Notes under the pieces: model-generated | The model's input: only the letters and a program-made list of their open reading frames with translations | The model's database searches: none | Told to the model about the DNA's origin: nothing | In this document: in pieces, positions 10,590 through 20,667 of the stretch | How positions within the stretch are numbered: position 1 is the first letter of the stretch | How the letters are laid out: every line of letters begins with the position of its first letter | Origin: Funneliformis mosseae | Lineage: Eukaryota; Glomeromycota; Glomeromycetes; Glomerales; Glomeraceae | Direction of reading: 5' to 3' | DNA: 35,024 nucleotides | Assembly (NCBI GenBank): GCA_910592005.1 | Contig: CAJVPP010000356.1 | Location: 1-35,024, forward strand | Translations under genes and position numbers: made by a program

Positions 10590-10860
10590 TAGCAGTTTTC
10601 TATTATTAAACTAGGTTTAAGAGTTAGTTTGTATAATTTCTAGATTAAGAATTTGTATTCCTTCAATCTTGTAATTGTAGTTTTTCCTTGTTTCAGTTTA
10701 TCTAGTAAATACTCGACTTCTTCTTCAGTTTAAATTTTTTTTAGCTCTTTGAAATTGCATATTGAAAATAAAATTATTTTCATTTTCAATTAACATTCTC
10801 TTCAATTCAAATAAATTTTCCAACCAATCTTGAGTTTTCTTATCTAATTTTCTTTTAATA

Positions 10861-11473
10861 CAGACCTTCGCCAAAAGTCTCCAGACATTTTTTGGCTCAA
10901 TATAAAACTTGGAATTTTTAAATTTTATTAAAAATATTTATTAATATATTTATTAAAATACGATATGTTACACATTTAGTAATAAATAATTAGTACTTGG
11001 TTGGACCTCAATTTGCTTAAATTACAGCCTGAATTCGCTGCAGCATACTATCAACCAAATTTTCGATATTTTGTATCAGAATTTGTTTTCATGTTTTTAT
11101 AACATGTTGATCAAGTTAAGTAAGGTTGGAAGGCAATTTTTTCCTTTCACAGATGCTCTTCTTGACTTCAGCCCATAGATCTCAATAGATAGTCGTGATA
11201 ATAGTTTGATAACGATCACTGTGTTGATGGCAAAAAATTATGTCACCGCGTTATTCTATTGTTAATTCTTTAAACATTTTCGTTGTTTTAAAAAGATAAA
11301 ATTTTATTTTGATCTAAAATCAAAATAAAACAAATTAAACACATATTTATTTGGTTTGATTTAAGTAAACAATGGCCAGAACATTATATAGCCGCAATTT
11401 TCTACAGTCACATAATGTAATTAATACGAAAAAGTTCGAAAGATGGCGTTTAGAGACTTTTGACAGGGTTCTG
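10861..11473 (-). mobile_element. Tc1/mariner-like element, 613 bp, internally deleted
   Basis: Ends are imperfect inverted repeats: CAGACCTTCGCCAAAAGTCT at 10861-10880 matches the complement of the right end, CAGAACCCTGTCAAAAGTCT read leftwards from 11473; about 19 of the first 26 bases agree and most differences are transitions. A TA lies directly outside each end (10859-10860 and 11474-11475), the target duplication of this superfamily. Inside, on the minus strand, the C-terminal end of a Tc1 transposase is readable: DLWAEVKKSICERKKLPSNL, then LVDSMLQRIQAVI and GPTKY before a stop near 10995, with several internal stops. The catalytic region is missing, so it cannot move by itself. It lies inside a coding relic. 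Confidence 0.82.
11302..11330. repeat. perfect 12-bp inverted repeat with 5-bp loop
   Basis: TTTTATTTTGAT at 11302-11313 is the exact reverse complement of ATCAAAATAAAA at 11319-11330, with CTAAA between. It lies inside the Tc1-like element, near its right end. Confidence 0.8.
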
Positions 11474-11578
11474 TATAATTAACAACCTTTTCAGTTCATT
11501 TTTGATCATAGTTAGTTCAGAACAATGATGGCCATCATCTTGTTGACTTTGTTAATCTAGATCTTTCTTTTGACCCTG

Positions 11579-11613
11579 TGAGAGAGAGTGAGAGCGAGAG
11601 CGAGAGTGAGAAT
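11579..11613. repeat. (GA)n-rich imperfect microsatellite
   Basis: GAGAGAGAGTGAGAGCGAGA-type run. On the minus strand it forms the pyrimidine-rich stretch just before the AG acceptor of the intron in the coding relic. Confidence 0.7.
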
Positions 11614-11945
11614 GAATAATGTAAGTTAAATTTACTAGAATTTGGCAAAAAACAATACTAAGTAAACTCTGAAAGCTAACCTGCAATCCTTCTAAAAGTA
11701 GTGTTAATTCATCTAAATCCAAGGTTTGTATTAATTCTTTGGCCTTATTTTGCGTATGCTTAAAGACATTTTAGCTATTAAATACAATTTCTAAGTGTTA
11801 TCGAAAGGCATTAAGAATATTTGTAGCATCAACATTTGTGAAGTCAATTTCTTCAGATAAATCTTGTAAGAGTCCTGAAATACTCCAATTTGTATGACGG
11901 TGATTCAAAAAGTACTTTTCAATATGTTGATTTGTTTATATAAAG

Positions 11946-12586
11946 GTGAGAGAAAGAAAAATAAAATGATGTGATGGTTGGAAATCGTTTATTTATCTAA
12001 ATAAAAAATGATATCATCTGATATCATCTAAATTTTTCCAAAAATTACGCGTAAAAAATGACGTCATTTGATTTAATATATTGAATTTTTTTTTGTAATT
12101 CCGATGTAGTATAATAAATTATATCAATATATTCCAAACAAATTTTTTTCGAAATTTACATATTAAATAAATTATTAAATAAATTTGACGTGGCCCATAT
12201 TTTTTCAAGACCTTCCATCAAATTCTCTTTTTCAATCTTACCTGAAGCTAATTGAAGTTTTGATTGCTTAGACAACGGGACTTTACTAGTATTTATGAAA
12301 ATAGGGTATGACACGGGTGACACGGGGTGACAAACATTTTCATATGTCACGTGCCGGTGATTTTTTGTTGGTTTACTCTGGAAAATCACCAAAAATCATA
12401 CACTGCTTCTTTATAGTCGGGCTTTCTGCATTCATAATAGACTCTAGTTAAATAATACAAAATGGCCGATATTTTACAGTCAAATTTTCAACCCTGGTTG
12501 AGATTGAAATTATTAACATAAATAGGTTGATAAAAAAATGATAAATTTTCAATCCTATTTTATTTTTTTCATAACTAATTTTAATT
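11946..12586. other. intergenic region with short repeats, upstream of the MCUR1-like gene
   Basis: No convincing gene. Direct repeat GATATCATCT at about 12010-12030, a TGACGTCA palindrome near 12059, tandem GGTGACAC/GACACGGG units at about 12308-12330, and a 9-bp inverted repeat GGTGATTTT/AAAATCACC at about 12355-12390. A minus frame at 12290-12156 (LSKQSKLQLASGKIEKENL) is short and unrecognised. The last 150 bp should hold the promoter of the downstream gene. Confidence 0.5.
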
Positions 12587-13418
12587 ATGAATCAAAGTCA
12601 CTTAAAACGATTATCTTTCGTTGCCTTCCAAAACCATTCAAAGAAATTCTTTCGATATAACAGTTCTATTCAAAACGAGGTAGATAAATCATAATAAATT
12701 TTGCTTAAATATATAAAAATCGAAAATATTTTGAAATTTATTATATTCTTTATAGAGATATACCCAAATTAAGCATTTGAAAGACCTTGAAAGTCACGGT
12801 TATACCCGCCAACAAGCGGAAGCTCTACTTGAAATTATCCTAGAAAAGTTTGTACTATAGTTAATTTTATTACTTATTATTTAATTTTTTATTTTTTTTT
12901 TACTAATTTTTGTTTTTCTTCATAGTACTAAGAATACAGTAACCAAACACGAACTTAATGTAGTTAAAAATACTCTCGTCGACAAAATCGACGACCTCAA
13001 AAAACAGGTCAGGAATGAAGTAGGAATGATTAGGAATGAAGTAGGAATGATTAGGAATGAAGTAGGAATGATTAGGAATGAAGTAGGAATGATTAGGGAT
13101 GAAGTAGGAATAATTAGGGATGAAGTAGGAAAAGTTAGGGATGAAGTAAATAAGGTTAGGGATGAAGTAGGAAAGATCAAGGATTTCATACTTCGTGAGT
13201 ATTATTATGTGTATTGTAATTCTTTTTTTTGTTTTGCGTCATAAATAATGAGTTTATTATTAGGTTCAGTTTTCGGAACGGCTGGAATAGTTCTAAGTAC
13301 CTCAGGCATTATCCTTGGTAAGTCTTACTTTTTTTTTCTTATACTAAAAAAATACTAAAGATACTAAACTAATTATATTTATCATATAGCATATTTAAGA
13401 TTTTTTGAAAAAGTTTAA
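12587..13418 (+). CDS. MCUR1/CCDC90 (FMP32, DUF1640) family mitochondrial coiled-coil protein
   Basis: Inner mitochondrial membrane family; in animals MCUR1 regulates the calcium uniporter or acts in assembly of respiratory complexes, and in yeast Fmp32 acts with proline/complex IV functions. Five exons join in phase: 12587-12679, 12756-12847, 12926-13194, 13264-13317, 13390-13418; the product is 178 aa. The N-terminus is Arg/Lys/Ser/Phe-rich without acids (MNQSHLKRLSFVAFQNHSKK), a mitochondrial targeting look. Exon 2 carries the family signature HLKDLESHGYTRQQAEALLE. Exon 3 is a coiled coil made of eight 7-residue repeats (RNEVGMI four times, then RDEVGII, RDEVGKV, RDEVNKV, RDEVGKI). The end, SVFGTAGIVLSTSGIILAYL, is the C-terminal membrane helix seen in the family. 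No frame break is needed. Function beyond family membership is inference. Confidence 0.85.
13011..13178 (+). repeat. 21-bp coding minisatellite, 8 units
   Basis: AGGAATGAAGTAGGAATGAT-type unit of 21 bp. The first four copies are identical in sequence and the later four have diverged. One unit equals one coiled-coil heptad of the MCUR1-like protein. Confidence 0.92.
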
Positions 13419-15046
13419 TCCCTCCCTTAGAAGTCGTCAAATGTATAAAGGGTAAAAAATAAGAAAGCTACTCACGTGTATTGTAATATTTTAAAGTAAA
13501 TATCTTTTAAATTTTTTTCCTTTTATTTTTCGCTATAACGCATCGAGATAGTTTATTGTATAGCTGCGGAATATTACCGTTCCTTCAAATTGTTTACTAG
13601 TCAAAAAATTCAAATACTTATTTTCTTTCTTTAGACTCTACTAAAATTAATTCAAGAGAATTAAAATAAGATTTTATTATATAAAATATTATAATATCTG
13701 AATTTTAAATTTTAATAAGAAAAAGTTAAAATTTTATCATAATATTTTTAAAATTATAAATTCAAGTATTTATTATTTAAGAATTTTAAGTAAAGTTCTA
13801 TAAGTTTAATAAAATTATCTAAATAAAAGATAAACTTAAAAAAATTTATATTAAATCTTTAAATATTAAAATCATATGAATTAATAAATAGGTATTTATT
13901 ATATATTATACATATAAGATTAAATCATTATAAATAAAAATATTTTATATATTTTTTTTAATATTTGTATATATAAAAATAAGTTATTAAATAATAGTGT
14001 AAATAATCTTTTATAATGCAAAATAATATTTAATTTATTTGTTATATGATTAGAATAGTGATATTTAAGATTTTGTAATGAAGGTGAAGCAATAGTGAGT
14101 CAGGTAAGCTCATATTGTGTTGCTAAGAGGCTATGTTCTGGTAGATTATTAACCAATTGTGCAGAACATGAAAGGTACGAAGATCTTGTTTTGTTAGTCG
14201 TTGTAATGAAACGAAAGATTATTATAAGATAGGAGATGAGAGTTTATAAGTTTATAGTAAATAGAAGTATTTATATATTTTATATATATATATATATTTT
14301 TTAATTTGTATCATTTTTATATACTATTAGAAAATAATTTCTTATTAATTATATTAATATAATAATTAAAGAATTTAAAAATTTAAAAAATTTATATTTT
14401 ATATATATGACTTTTAATAATTATTTGAAATTAATATAATTTGTTAAATTTATAAAAATAAAAATTACTTTTAATACATTTTTTTTATAAAATTTAAATA
14501 AATTTTTATTTATAATATCTAAAATAAACCTTTTTATATCTTTAATTTTAAAATTACTTATATTTCTTAAATTAAAAATCTATTAGAATAAAATTAATAT
14601 CTTTTATTTTTTAAATAAAATTTTTAATTTCATTATTTATATTATAGTATTTAAATGAAATAAATTAAAATTTTAATTAAAAAGAAATTTTTTTTAATCT
14701 TTTTATTTTAATTATTTAGTTTTGAAATTTGAAAAAAAAATTATCATAAATAAAGTTTTCTATTCTAATTCTATTACTTAATTTATTATTTGAATTATTT
14801 TTGTATTAAATTTTATATAATTATTCTATCAAATATTGTAAAAAGCTATATATATGATTATAAAATTTTTTTTAATAAAAAAAAATCATTTAAATAAAAT
14901 GTAACATTTTTAGAATTTATTTATTTAAATAAATTTGTAAATCAACTATTTATGTAAATTTAGGCAATTCGATTTGATATTTAAATATTTCAATTTGAAA
15001 ATCAAAATCAAATTAATCTTGAATTTGTTTAGAACAAAATGATTTA
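13419..15046. other. AT-rich intergenic region without a gene
   Basis: Very low complexity except at about 14040-14230, where base composition is less extreme and a short imperfect hairpin TTCTG...CAGAA is present. No coding frame, tRNA box or known repeat could be recognised. Confidence 0.6.
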
Positions 15047-17877
15047 TTAACCTAACCCTCTAAAAACATTCTTACTAGCGGATCTTCTATTACGTTTTTG
15101 ATGATTATAATTATTATTCTTATTATTATGAGAATCATTATCTTTTTTACTATTTAATTTAAATGTCATTGTCATTTCACCAATACTATCCCATTTTCTA
15201 TTTGTTGATTTCATACCCTTTAATAAATATTGTCAACAAATTAAATTAGAGCTTTTTTTTTTTATAAAAGAGAGAGAGAGAGAGAGAGAAATGAACCTAC
15301 CTTTTTCTTTTGTAAATTCGGTGTCTTACGTATTGATTCATCTTTCATCTTTTCTCCCTTCTGTTTATTTATTTGCGTTATTAAATCTGTAAAAGAATAA
15401 CCAGAATATTAAATTTGTATACTGTATTATACTTAATAGTTAATATCAATGTAATACCTTCATCACTGTCAATCTCTGATTCAAATGTTGATGCATCACT
15501 TTCTTCTTCAGATTCCATTTGTTCATCCTCATCCTCATCATCATATTTCTTCAAACTCCGTTTCTACAAAAAAAAAAAAAAAGAAAGGTCTTAAAAAAAA
15601 AAAAAAATCAAAATTAATAAAAAAAAAAAAAACAAAAATAAAAAAAGTAAAAGGTAAAAATTTTATTTTAATAATATTTTCAATAAATTCAAAATTAGGA
15701 TTTAGTAAATAATTCATTAAATCTATTATCCTTAAGTGGATTAATGGCATCATCATTAACTATAGCAGAAGCGGAATCTTCTCCTTGTCGTTTATCATCC
15801 TTTTTCTTTTCTGAAAACTTTAATAATCTATTTGCTAATTCTTTATTAACTTTAGGTAATTTCCTCTTTACTCTTATACGCGATCCTCTTTCTTTTTCTA
15901 ATTTTTCTTTAATTATACGTTCCCGATAATCAGCATATGCAAATGGGTTTGCAATAAGTTTGGCCTAAAATATAAAATTTAGATTATAAATCGTGCAATT
16001 CAAAGTTAAACGGTATATGAAAATGCAAACTAATCATAAATCTGTTACTTTTTCGTATAATTGTAAATCCATAAAAAATCCATGCATATATGGTTTTAAT
16101 ACATTTGTCCCAATCAAATGATCCATACCAAGACTACCAACGATAAATAAATTATTATTATTATTATATTCGTTTTTTTCAAGATAAAATACATTAGACA
16201 TTCAATATTTGATGTGGATAAATGCAAATATTTGTTATATAGTTACCTTGTTAATTCCTTTCTAGTGACAAACTTATAATCTTCATAAATGTTTGGTTGA
16301 GGATTTTCTTCCATTTCTTCCTAAGCAAAAATTACACACACGCATATTTTTAATCTGAAGATTCGCTTTAAAAAGATTACTAAAAAAAAGCAAATGAAAT
16401 TTACCGTTAAATTATCTAAGAAGGAACACCATCTTGGTGCAGGACCTAATGAAGGAATATAATAAGCACCGATTTGTATTCCTTCATTAGGAACGAAGAT
16501 CAAACCAGAATCCGGCACAACACAAAAATCATTTATATCCGTATTGGGTTCTATTGAAGTAAAATTAGCTCCCTACAAAATTAAAGTTTAAAAATAAATA
16601 AATAAATAAATAAGTAAATGAAAATTATAAACACATCATCTAGGAGAAATTTACATTATCTTTGTCCCAAATTTTCATAATTTTACAATCGGCACTAATA
16701 ATTTTAGATTTTCCTCTATCTCCCATAACATCATCATACCACGATAGTTTTTTAATAGGATAACCATATTGATGATCTTTAACCAACCAAGGTTTTGAAC
16801 TTCTCAAATCATATAATAAGATGTGACCAGTAGAAGTTCCAACCGCTAAAGAAAGTCCATCATTTCTATATTCCATAGCCGTAACTTGAAGTGAATTATT
16901 AAGACTCATTGAAGAAGAGGCTGAAAGAGGTAGTTGTGGAGCCAATAAACCAATTCTTGATCTTGATCTTGGATCCCATAATTCTATTGTACCATCTTCT
17001 GTACCAAACCCGAATAATTGATGTGCTGGATTTATTATTGTAACGTTTACTCCCATTGTTGAATCTGTTGAAAATGAATTCAAAAATCTTCCTTGACTTA
17101 AATTTAACCTATACACTTCATGCGACGATGCTCCTACGAGTAGATCACATGAGGGATAATGATATACTAAATCTCTTCCAAACTATATCAAAATCTTTTT
17201 TTAGTATTAACCAAATAGTTTGAATTGGATTGAAAGAAAAAAAAATATTTTTAATTTACTTTTGGAACTCTAATCTTATAATATATTCCACCTTGTGTAT
17301 GAAACTCAATCGTTCTATCATTTTGTAATAACACGGACTTGGTCCAATCATCCGATAATATCTATGATAATTTCAAAAAATATGAATTATATTATAATTA
17401 ATGGAGACGAGAATTTGATTTATATCTTTACCACAAAATTAACATTCTCTGAATCTGTATGTCGATCAAATTTCATTGACATATCTGAATATTCATAAAC
17501 ACGAATTTGCGGTTTATAAACACCTAAAAATTACGAGTTGAGAATATCTTTTTAAAAATAAAAATAAAAAATAGAAATAATAATAATTACATACCTGTCG
17601 CCATTACGAAATGACCGTCTCTCGTTGTTTTTATTCGTAACGAAGCTTCAGGAAATTCAAAATCTTGAATCAATTCAACTCTAGAAGCCCATTCTATACA
17701 AAAAGATTGTATTAATTCCAAATTCCGAGTGAAGAATTAGAGTTGTTAACAGTTACCTGGATCGTTTTTTAATACTCTTTTTTTTCTTCGTTCTAGCCAA
17801 TCTGGTATTGAACGAGATCCTGATCCAGAAACTGTGTATATTTTAACATTATTAGGGTTCGAAACTTTAAGAACCAT
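15047..17877 (-). CDS. ENP2: NOL10/Enp2 nucleolar WD40 protein (one-base frame break)
   Basis: Essential nucleolar WD-repeat protein of the 90S pre-ribosome/SSU processome, needed for 18S rRNA maturation. Twelve exons on the minus strand: 17877-17757, 17693-17595, 17523-17432, 17361-17260, 17182-16655, 16572-16405, 16320-16247, 16133-16049, 15964-~15634, 15563-15458, 15386-15301, 15217-15047; about 650 aa. Start MVLKVSNPNNVKIYTVSG, then SIPDWLERRKKR. WD blades include GTEDGTIELWDPRSRSRIG and VGTSTGHILLYDLRSSKPWL. Family blocks follow: LIFVPNEGIQIGAYYIPSLG, GMDHLIGTNVLKPYMHGFF, ANPFAYADYRER, INPLKDNRFNELF, an acidic stretch, and the basic tail HQKRNRRSASKN. In exon 9, after NELF, one extra base near 15691-15693 creates a stop; skipping it restores NPNFEFIEN. 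The following donor is only a weak GTTTTT. Divergent with PNO1. Confidence 0.88.
15269..15289. repeat. (GA)n microsatellite in NOL10 intron
   Basis: About ten GA units. On the coding strand it is a CT run between exons 11 and 12 of the NOL10 gene. Confidence 0.85.
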
Positions 17878-18043
17878 TTTAAATAAAAAAAAAAAAATGA
17901 TATATATATTTTCTGAAAAAAATAAAATTTTATATTTTTTCAAGATAATCTTATCAAAAATTATAGGTGGTACAGACCAATGAATTTATAAACTTTTTTT
18001 TTTTACCAAATTTTTTTTTTTTGTTGGCACCTATTCTTACAAA
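17878..18043. promoter_or_regulatory. 166-bp head-to-head promoter region of NOL10 and PNO1
   Basis: The only DNA between the two start codons. It has a long poly-A run next to NOL10 and two poly-T runs (about 17996-18022) before the PNO1 start. Such dA:dT tracts keep nucleosomes away in fungal promoters. No specific factor site could be named. Confidence 0.6.
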
Positions 18044-19143
18044 ATGTCGAATAAAGTTAAAGACACTGATGAAATTATGATTGATGCTGGATATGTACCA
18101 GTATCAGGAGAACAAATTGAAGAAGAATCAACGGGAATAAAAAAGTTAACTGACGAGGAGGAGACCGTTAAACCAAAATTTCGTCCTGCTACTATTAATG
18201 AACTTAACGTAAGTCCATTCGGGAATTAATCACTTCGTAATTTGAATTAATATATTAATCCCTTAATAAAATTTTTAGAATGGTGCACCACAAGTTCGTA
18301 AAATACCTGTTCCGCCCAATAGGTTTACACCACTTAAAAAAAGAATGGAAAAAGATTTATGAACCTTTGGTAAAACATTTAAATTTACAAGTTAAAATGA
18401 ATGTAAGATCAAACCGTGTTGAGATAAAGGTAAAACGATTGTATATTTAAATTTTGTTTTTAAAAAAAAATTACAATTGAGTACTTATAATGGTTTTTTA
18501 TAAACTTTATGTTAGACATCTAAATATACAGAAGATCCCGGATCACTTCAAAAGGCTGCAGATTTTATAAAGGCTTTTATGTTGGGATTTGATATTGATG
18601 TATGATTGGTAAAACTGAATTTAAAAAATTCTCTCGAGGTTTTCACTAAAATAAATTCGAAAACTTATGTAGGATGCAATAGCAATTTTACGTGTTGACG
18701 ATCTTTTCATAGATTCATTTGACATAAAAGATGGTATTTTGAATCTAATAAAACTTTTCATCTATAGAAATTTTTAAATAAATAATTTTTTTTCTTTATT
18801 TCTTAGTAAAAAACTTGGGAGATGATCACTTGTCTCGTGCAATTGGTCGTATAGCAGGTAAAAATGGTAAAGTGAAATTTGCCATTGAAAATACTTCCAA
18901 AACAAGAATCGTATTGGCAGAAACGTGAGTATATTTATTAAATATTATGAATATTATGAATATTATTATTATTAAAATCATTCATTTAAATTTTTTTTTT
19001 TTAGATCTGTTCATATTTTAGGTTCATATCAAAATATTAAGATTGCGCGTGATTCAGTTGTATCATTAATATTAGGTAGTCCACCAGGGAAAGTACACGC
19101 AAATTTAAGAACAATTACTGCCAGAATGAAACAGAGATTCTAA
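18044..19143 (+). CDS. PNO1: PNO1/Dim2, KH-domain 40S ribosome assembly factor (one-base frame break)
   Basis: Partner of Nob1; binds the 3' end of pre-18S rRNA in pre-40S particles and recruits the Dim1 methylase. Six exons: 18044-18208, 18279-18429, 18516-18599, 18673-18733, 18807-18924, 19005-19143; 238 aa, the normal size. Start MSNKVKDTDEIMIDAGYVPV with an acidic N-terminus, then VRKIPVPPNRFTPLK. The KH-type core has LNLQVKMNVRSNRVEIK, VDDLFIDSFDIKDV, and the binding loop DHLSRAIGRIAGKNGK; the end has GSYQNIKIARDSVVSLILGS, PPGKVHANLR and ARMKQRF. In exon 2 the A-run at 18336-18342 has seven A where six keep the frame (LKK then EWKKIYEPL); read literally, the protein stops about 12 codons later. 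Divergent with NOL10, which works in the same pathway, and convergent with the HP1-like gene. Confidence 0.9.
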
Positions 19144-19496
19144 AAGTACTCCTATTTATTTTAAAATTAGATGTCGTTTAGATAAAAAATTATTAAAATT
19201 TTTAATTGGGAGTTATTATTTATCATAGTGAATCTATTTAGAAAAAAATATATACATATATATATATATATATTTTTATTTTTATTATTACTATTATATT
19301 ATTATTATAACCACTAATCAGCATTTTTTTTACAAAGTTTCAAAAATCATTCCAATTTTTGTTGTTTTGTTTTTTTTCTTTAAAAAAAAAAAAATCATCA
19401 TGTTATGAACTAAGTAATTGATCGATCTAATCCTAAAATCAATTTTAATAATTTTTAATCAAGAAAAAAAAAACAATGTTATATAACAATTCGAGT
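19144..19496. other. convergent 3' ends of PNO1 and the chromodomain gene
   Basis: Non-coding, with an (AT)n run at about 19250-19274 and poly-A/T tracts. It must hold the 3' UTRs and polyadenylation signals of both genes. Nothing else is seen. Confidence 0.6.
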
Positions 19497-20258
19497 TCAT
19501 TCTTCAAAATTTTTAAATCTCAAATGCTTCTCATAAAAACGAATTAACTGTATATAATAGCAAAGTGATTCTAAATTTACAAAATTAAATCTCAAAATAC
19601 CAATTTAAATAGACCAGAATTTTATCATTATCTTCGGAATCTCTTTCTACAGTTTCAACATCATCAACAGCCTCTTCCCAATTAGTAAGGTCCGGTGGAG
19701 GATAATCTTCAAGTAAAGAAAAATCGGGTTCTTCAATAAATGAATCACTGAATTTACGTTTACGAAGTTTATCTTGATTATTTGTTATCATATTCAGTTT
19801 CTTTGAAATTTTATCAAAACTTTCTTCTTTTTTTGTTTTACTCGTTTCATTTTTCTTTTTCCAATATTCTTCAACAAGTTCTGTTGCAAAACTAATAAAT
19901 TACAATAAAAATAAAATAAAATAAAAAAGCTTATAAAATGATTTCTCCAAAATTTCATGTATATTTAACGTACATGTCTGATTCATTTTCCCATGTATTA
20001 TCTTCTTCAGGAAACCCTTTCCACTTAAGATAATACTGCGTGATTCCCTTTAAATAAAAAAATTTTAACAAATTCTCATGAGAAATTTCGCGTAAACAAC
20101 AATATATATTTATAAAGTCTAACTTTTTTAATTCGATGTTCTAAAATCTTTTCTACAATGTATTCATCATCAGATTCTTCCTCTTCTGAAACTAAATTTT
20201 CATCAACAGAAGGTGTAGAATCGTCGTCTTCTTGAACATGATTTCTCGTAACCACCAT
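19497..20258 (-). CDS. HP1-type chromodomain/chromo-shadow protein (one-base frame break)
   Basis: Heterochromatin protein 1 family: the chromodomain reads methylated H3K9 and the shadow domain dimerises. Exon 1, 20258-20124, starts MVVTRNHVQEDD and an acidic stretch, then DDEYIVEKILEHRIKK. Exon 2, 20047-19974, has GITQYYLKWKGFPEEDNTWE. Exon 3, 19891-19497, has FATELVEEYWKKKN, a Lys-rich hinge (KLRKRKFSDSF), then the shadow domain: DLTNWEEAVDDVETVERDSE and KILVYLNW. The cage residues Tyr (EYIVEK), Trp (LKWKG) and the acidic NTWE are in place. Straight after the shadow-domain Trp (about 19600) the frame stops within five codons. Skipping one base gives FVNLESLCYYIQ and IRFYEKHLRFKNFEE up to TGA at 19499-19497, the normal C-terminal half of a shadow domain. 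No splice site pair explains this. About 220 aa. Confidence 0.83.
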
Positions 20259-20667
20259 TATTTCTACAAAATAAAATTATTTTACGCGAATTATTTATTT
20301 ATTTATCCCGTGTATATATATTTTTTTAAAAAAAAAATATTAAGAAAAAAATTTAAAAACGAACATTTTAAAAAGGTCAAGTTTTTTAAAGTTGTAAGGT
20401 TTCGTTCAAAAAAAAAAAAAAAGATAAAAAAACGAATAAAAAAGAACGCGTTTATATATTAGATAAATAAGAATGTGTCTGTGATATAAAAATGGGTATG
20501 ATAATCAATTTCTTAAATAAACTAATTTTTATTACAAAAAAAATTAAAAGTTCATTATAATACACATTGGTCATTCTATTAATATATATTAATGTGACTC
20601 ATCAATTCACGTTTCACAACCGATTTAAATTCATTCGTTTGGTGTAACCTACACAAGGATATCCACA
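20259..20667. promoter_or_regulatory. upstream region of the HP1-like gene and 3' flank of the deubiquitinase gene
   Basis: Both neighbours are on the minus strand, so this 410-bp non-coding stretch holds the HP1 promoter and the deubiquitinase 3' UTR. It is dominated by poly-A runs. No specific site is recognised. Confidence 0.5.

Larger units (their letters stand above)
10590..11945 (-). pseudogene. unrecognised coding relic, interrupted by a Tc1-like insertion
   Basis: Coding-like minus-strand sequence on both sides of the 613-bp transposon. Upstream exon, about 11940-11681: YFLNHRHTNWSISGLLQDLS, SEEIDFTNVDATNILNAF, then KAKELIQTLDLDELTLLLEG, with two stops that fit lost Gln codons. A GT-AG intron fits at 11680-11576; it contains the (GA)-rich run. 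The next exon starts GQKKDLD and contains DDGHHCSELTMIKNELKRLL up to the insertion. Beyond the insertion: KRKLDKKTQDWLENLFELKR and a block with EEEVEYLLDKLKQGKTTITR, separated by a slip in a poly-A run. Joining across the insertion leaves a one-base offset, so the gene was already decaying or has decayed since. The predicted protein is helical. I do not recognise the family and give no function. Confidence 0.45.

Noticed and set aside
10841..11490. Exact restoration of the relic's frame by removing the Tc1-like element
   Set aside because: Checked codon by codon: removing the element and one TA leaves a one-base offset, so clean restoration cannot be claimed.
12156..12392. Minus-strand 78-codon frame
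   Set aside because: Its first half reads through the GGTGACAC repeat; only the last 45 codons look protein-like and I cannot place them in a family.
12920..13189. Minus-strand frame with IPTSFLI repeats
   Set aside because: Reverse translation of the 21-bp minisatellite in the MCUR1-like exon.
15485..15756. Lys-rich plus frame and Phe-rich minus frame
   Set aside because: Products of poly-A/poly-T runs in the NOL10 intron and adjoining exon ends.
20232..20462. Plus-strand Lys/Phe-rich frame
   Set aside because: Homopolymer-driven; lies in the promoter of the HP1-like gene.
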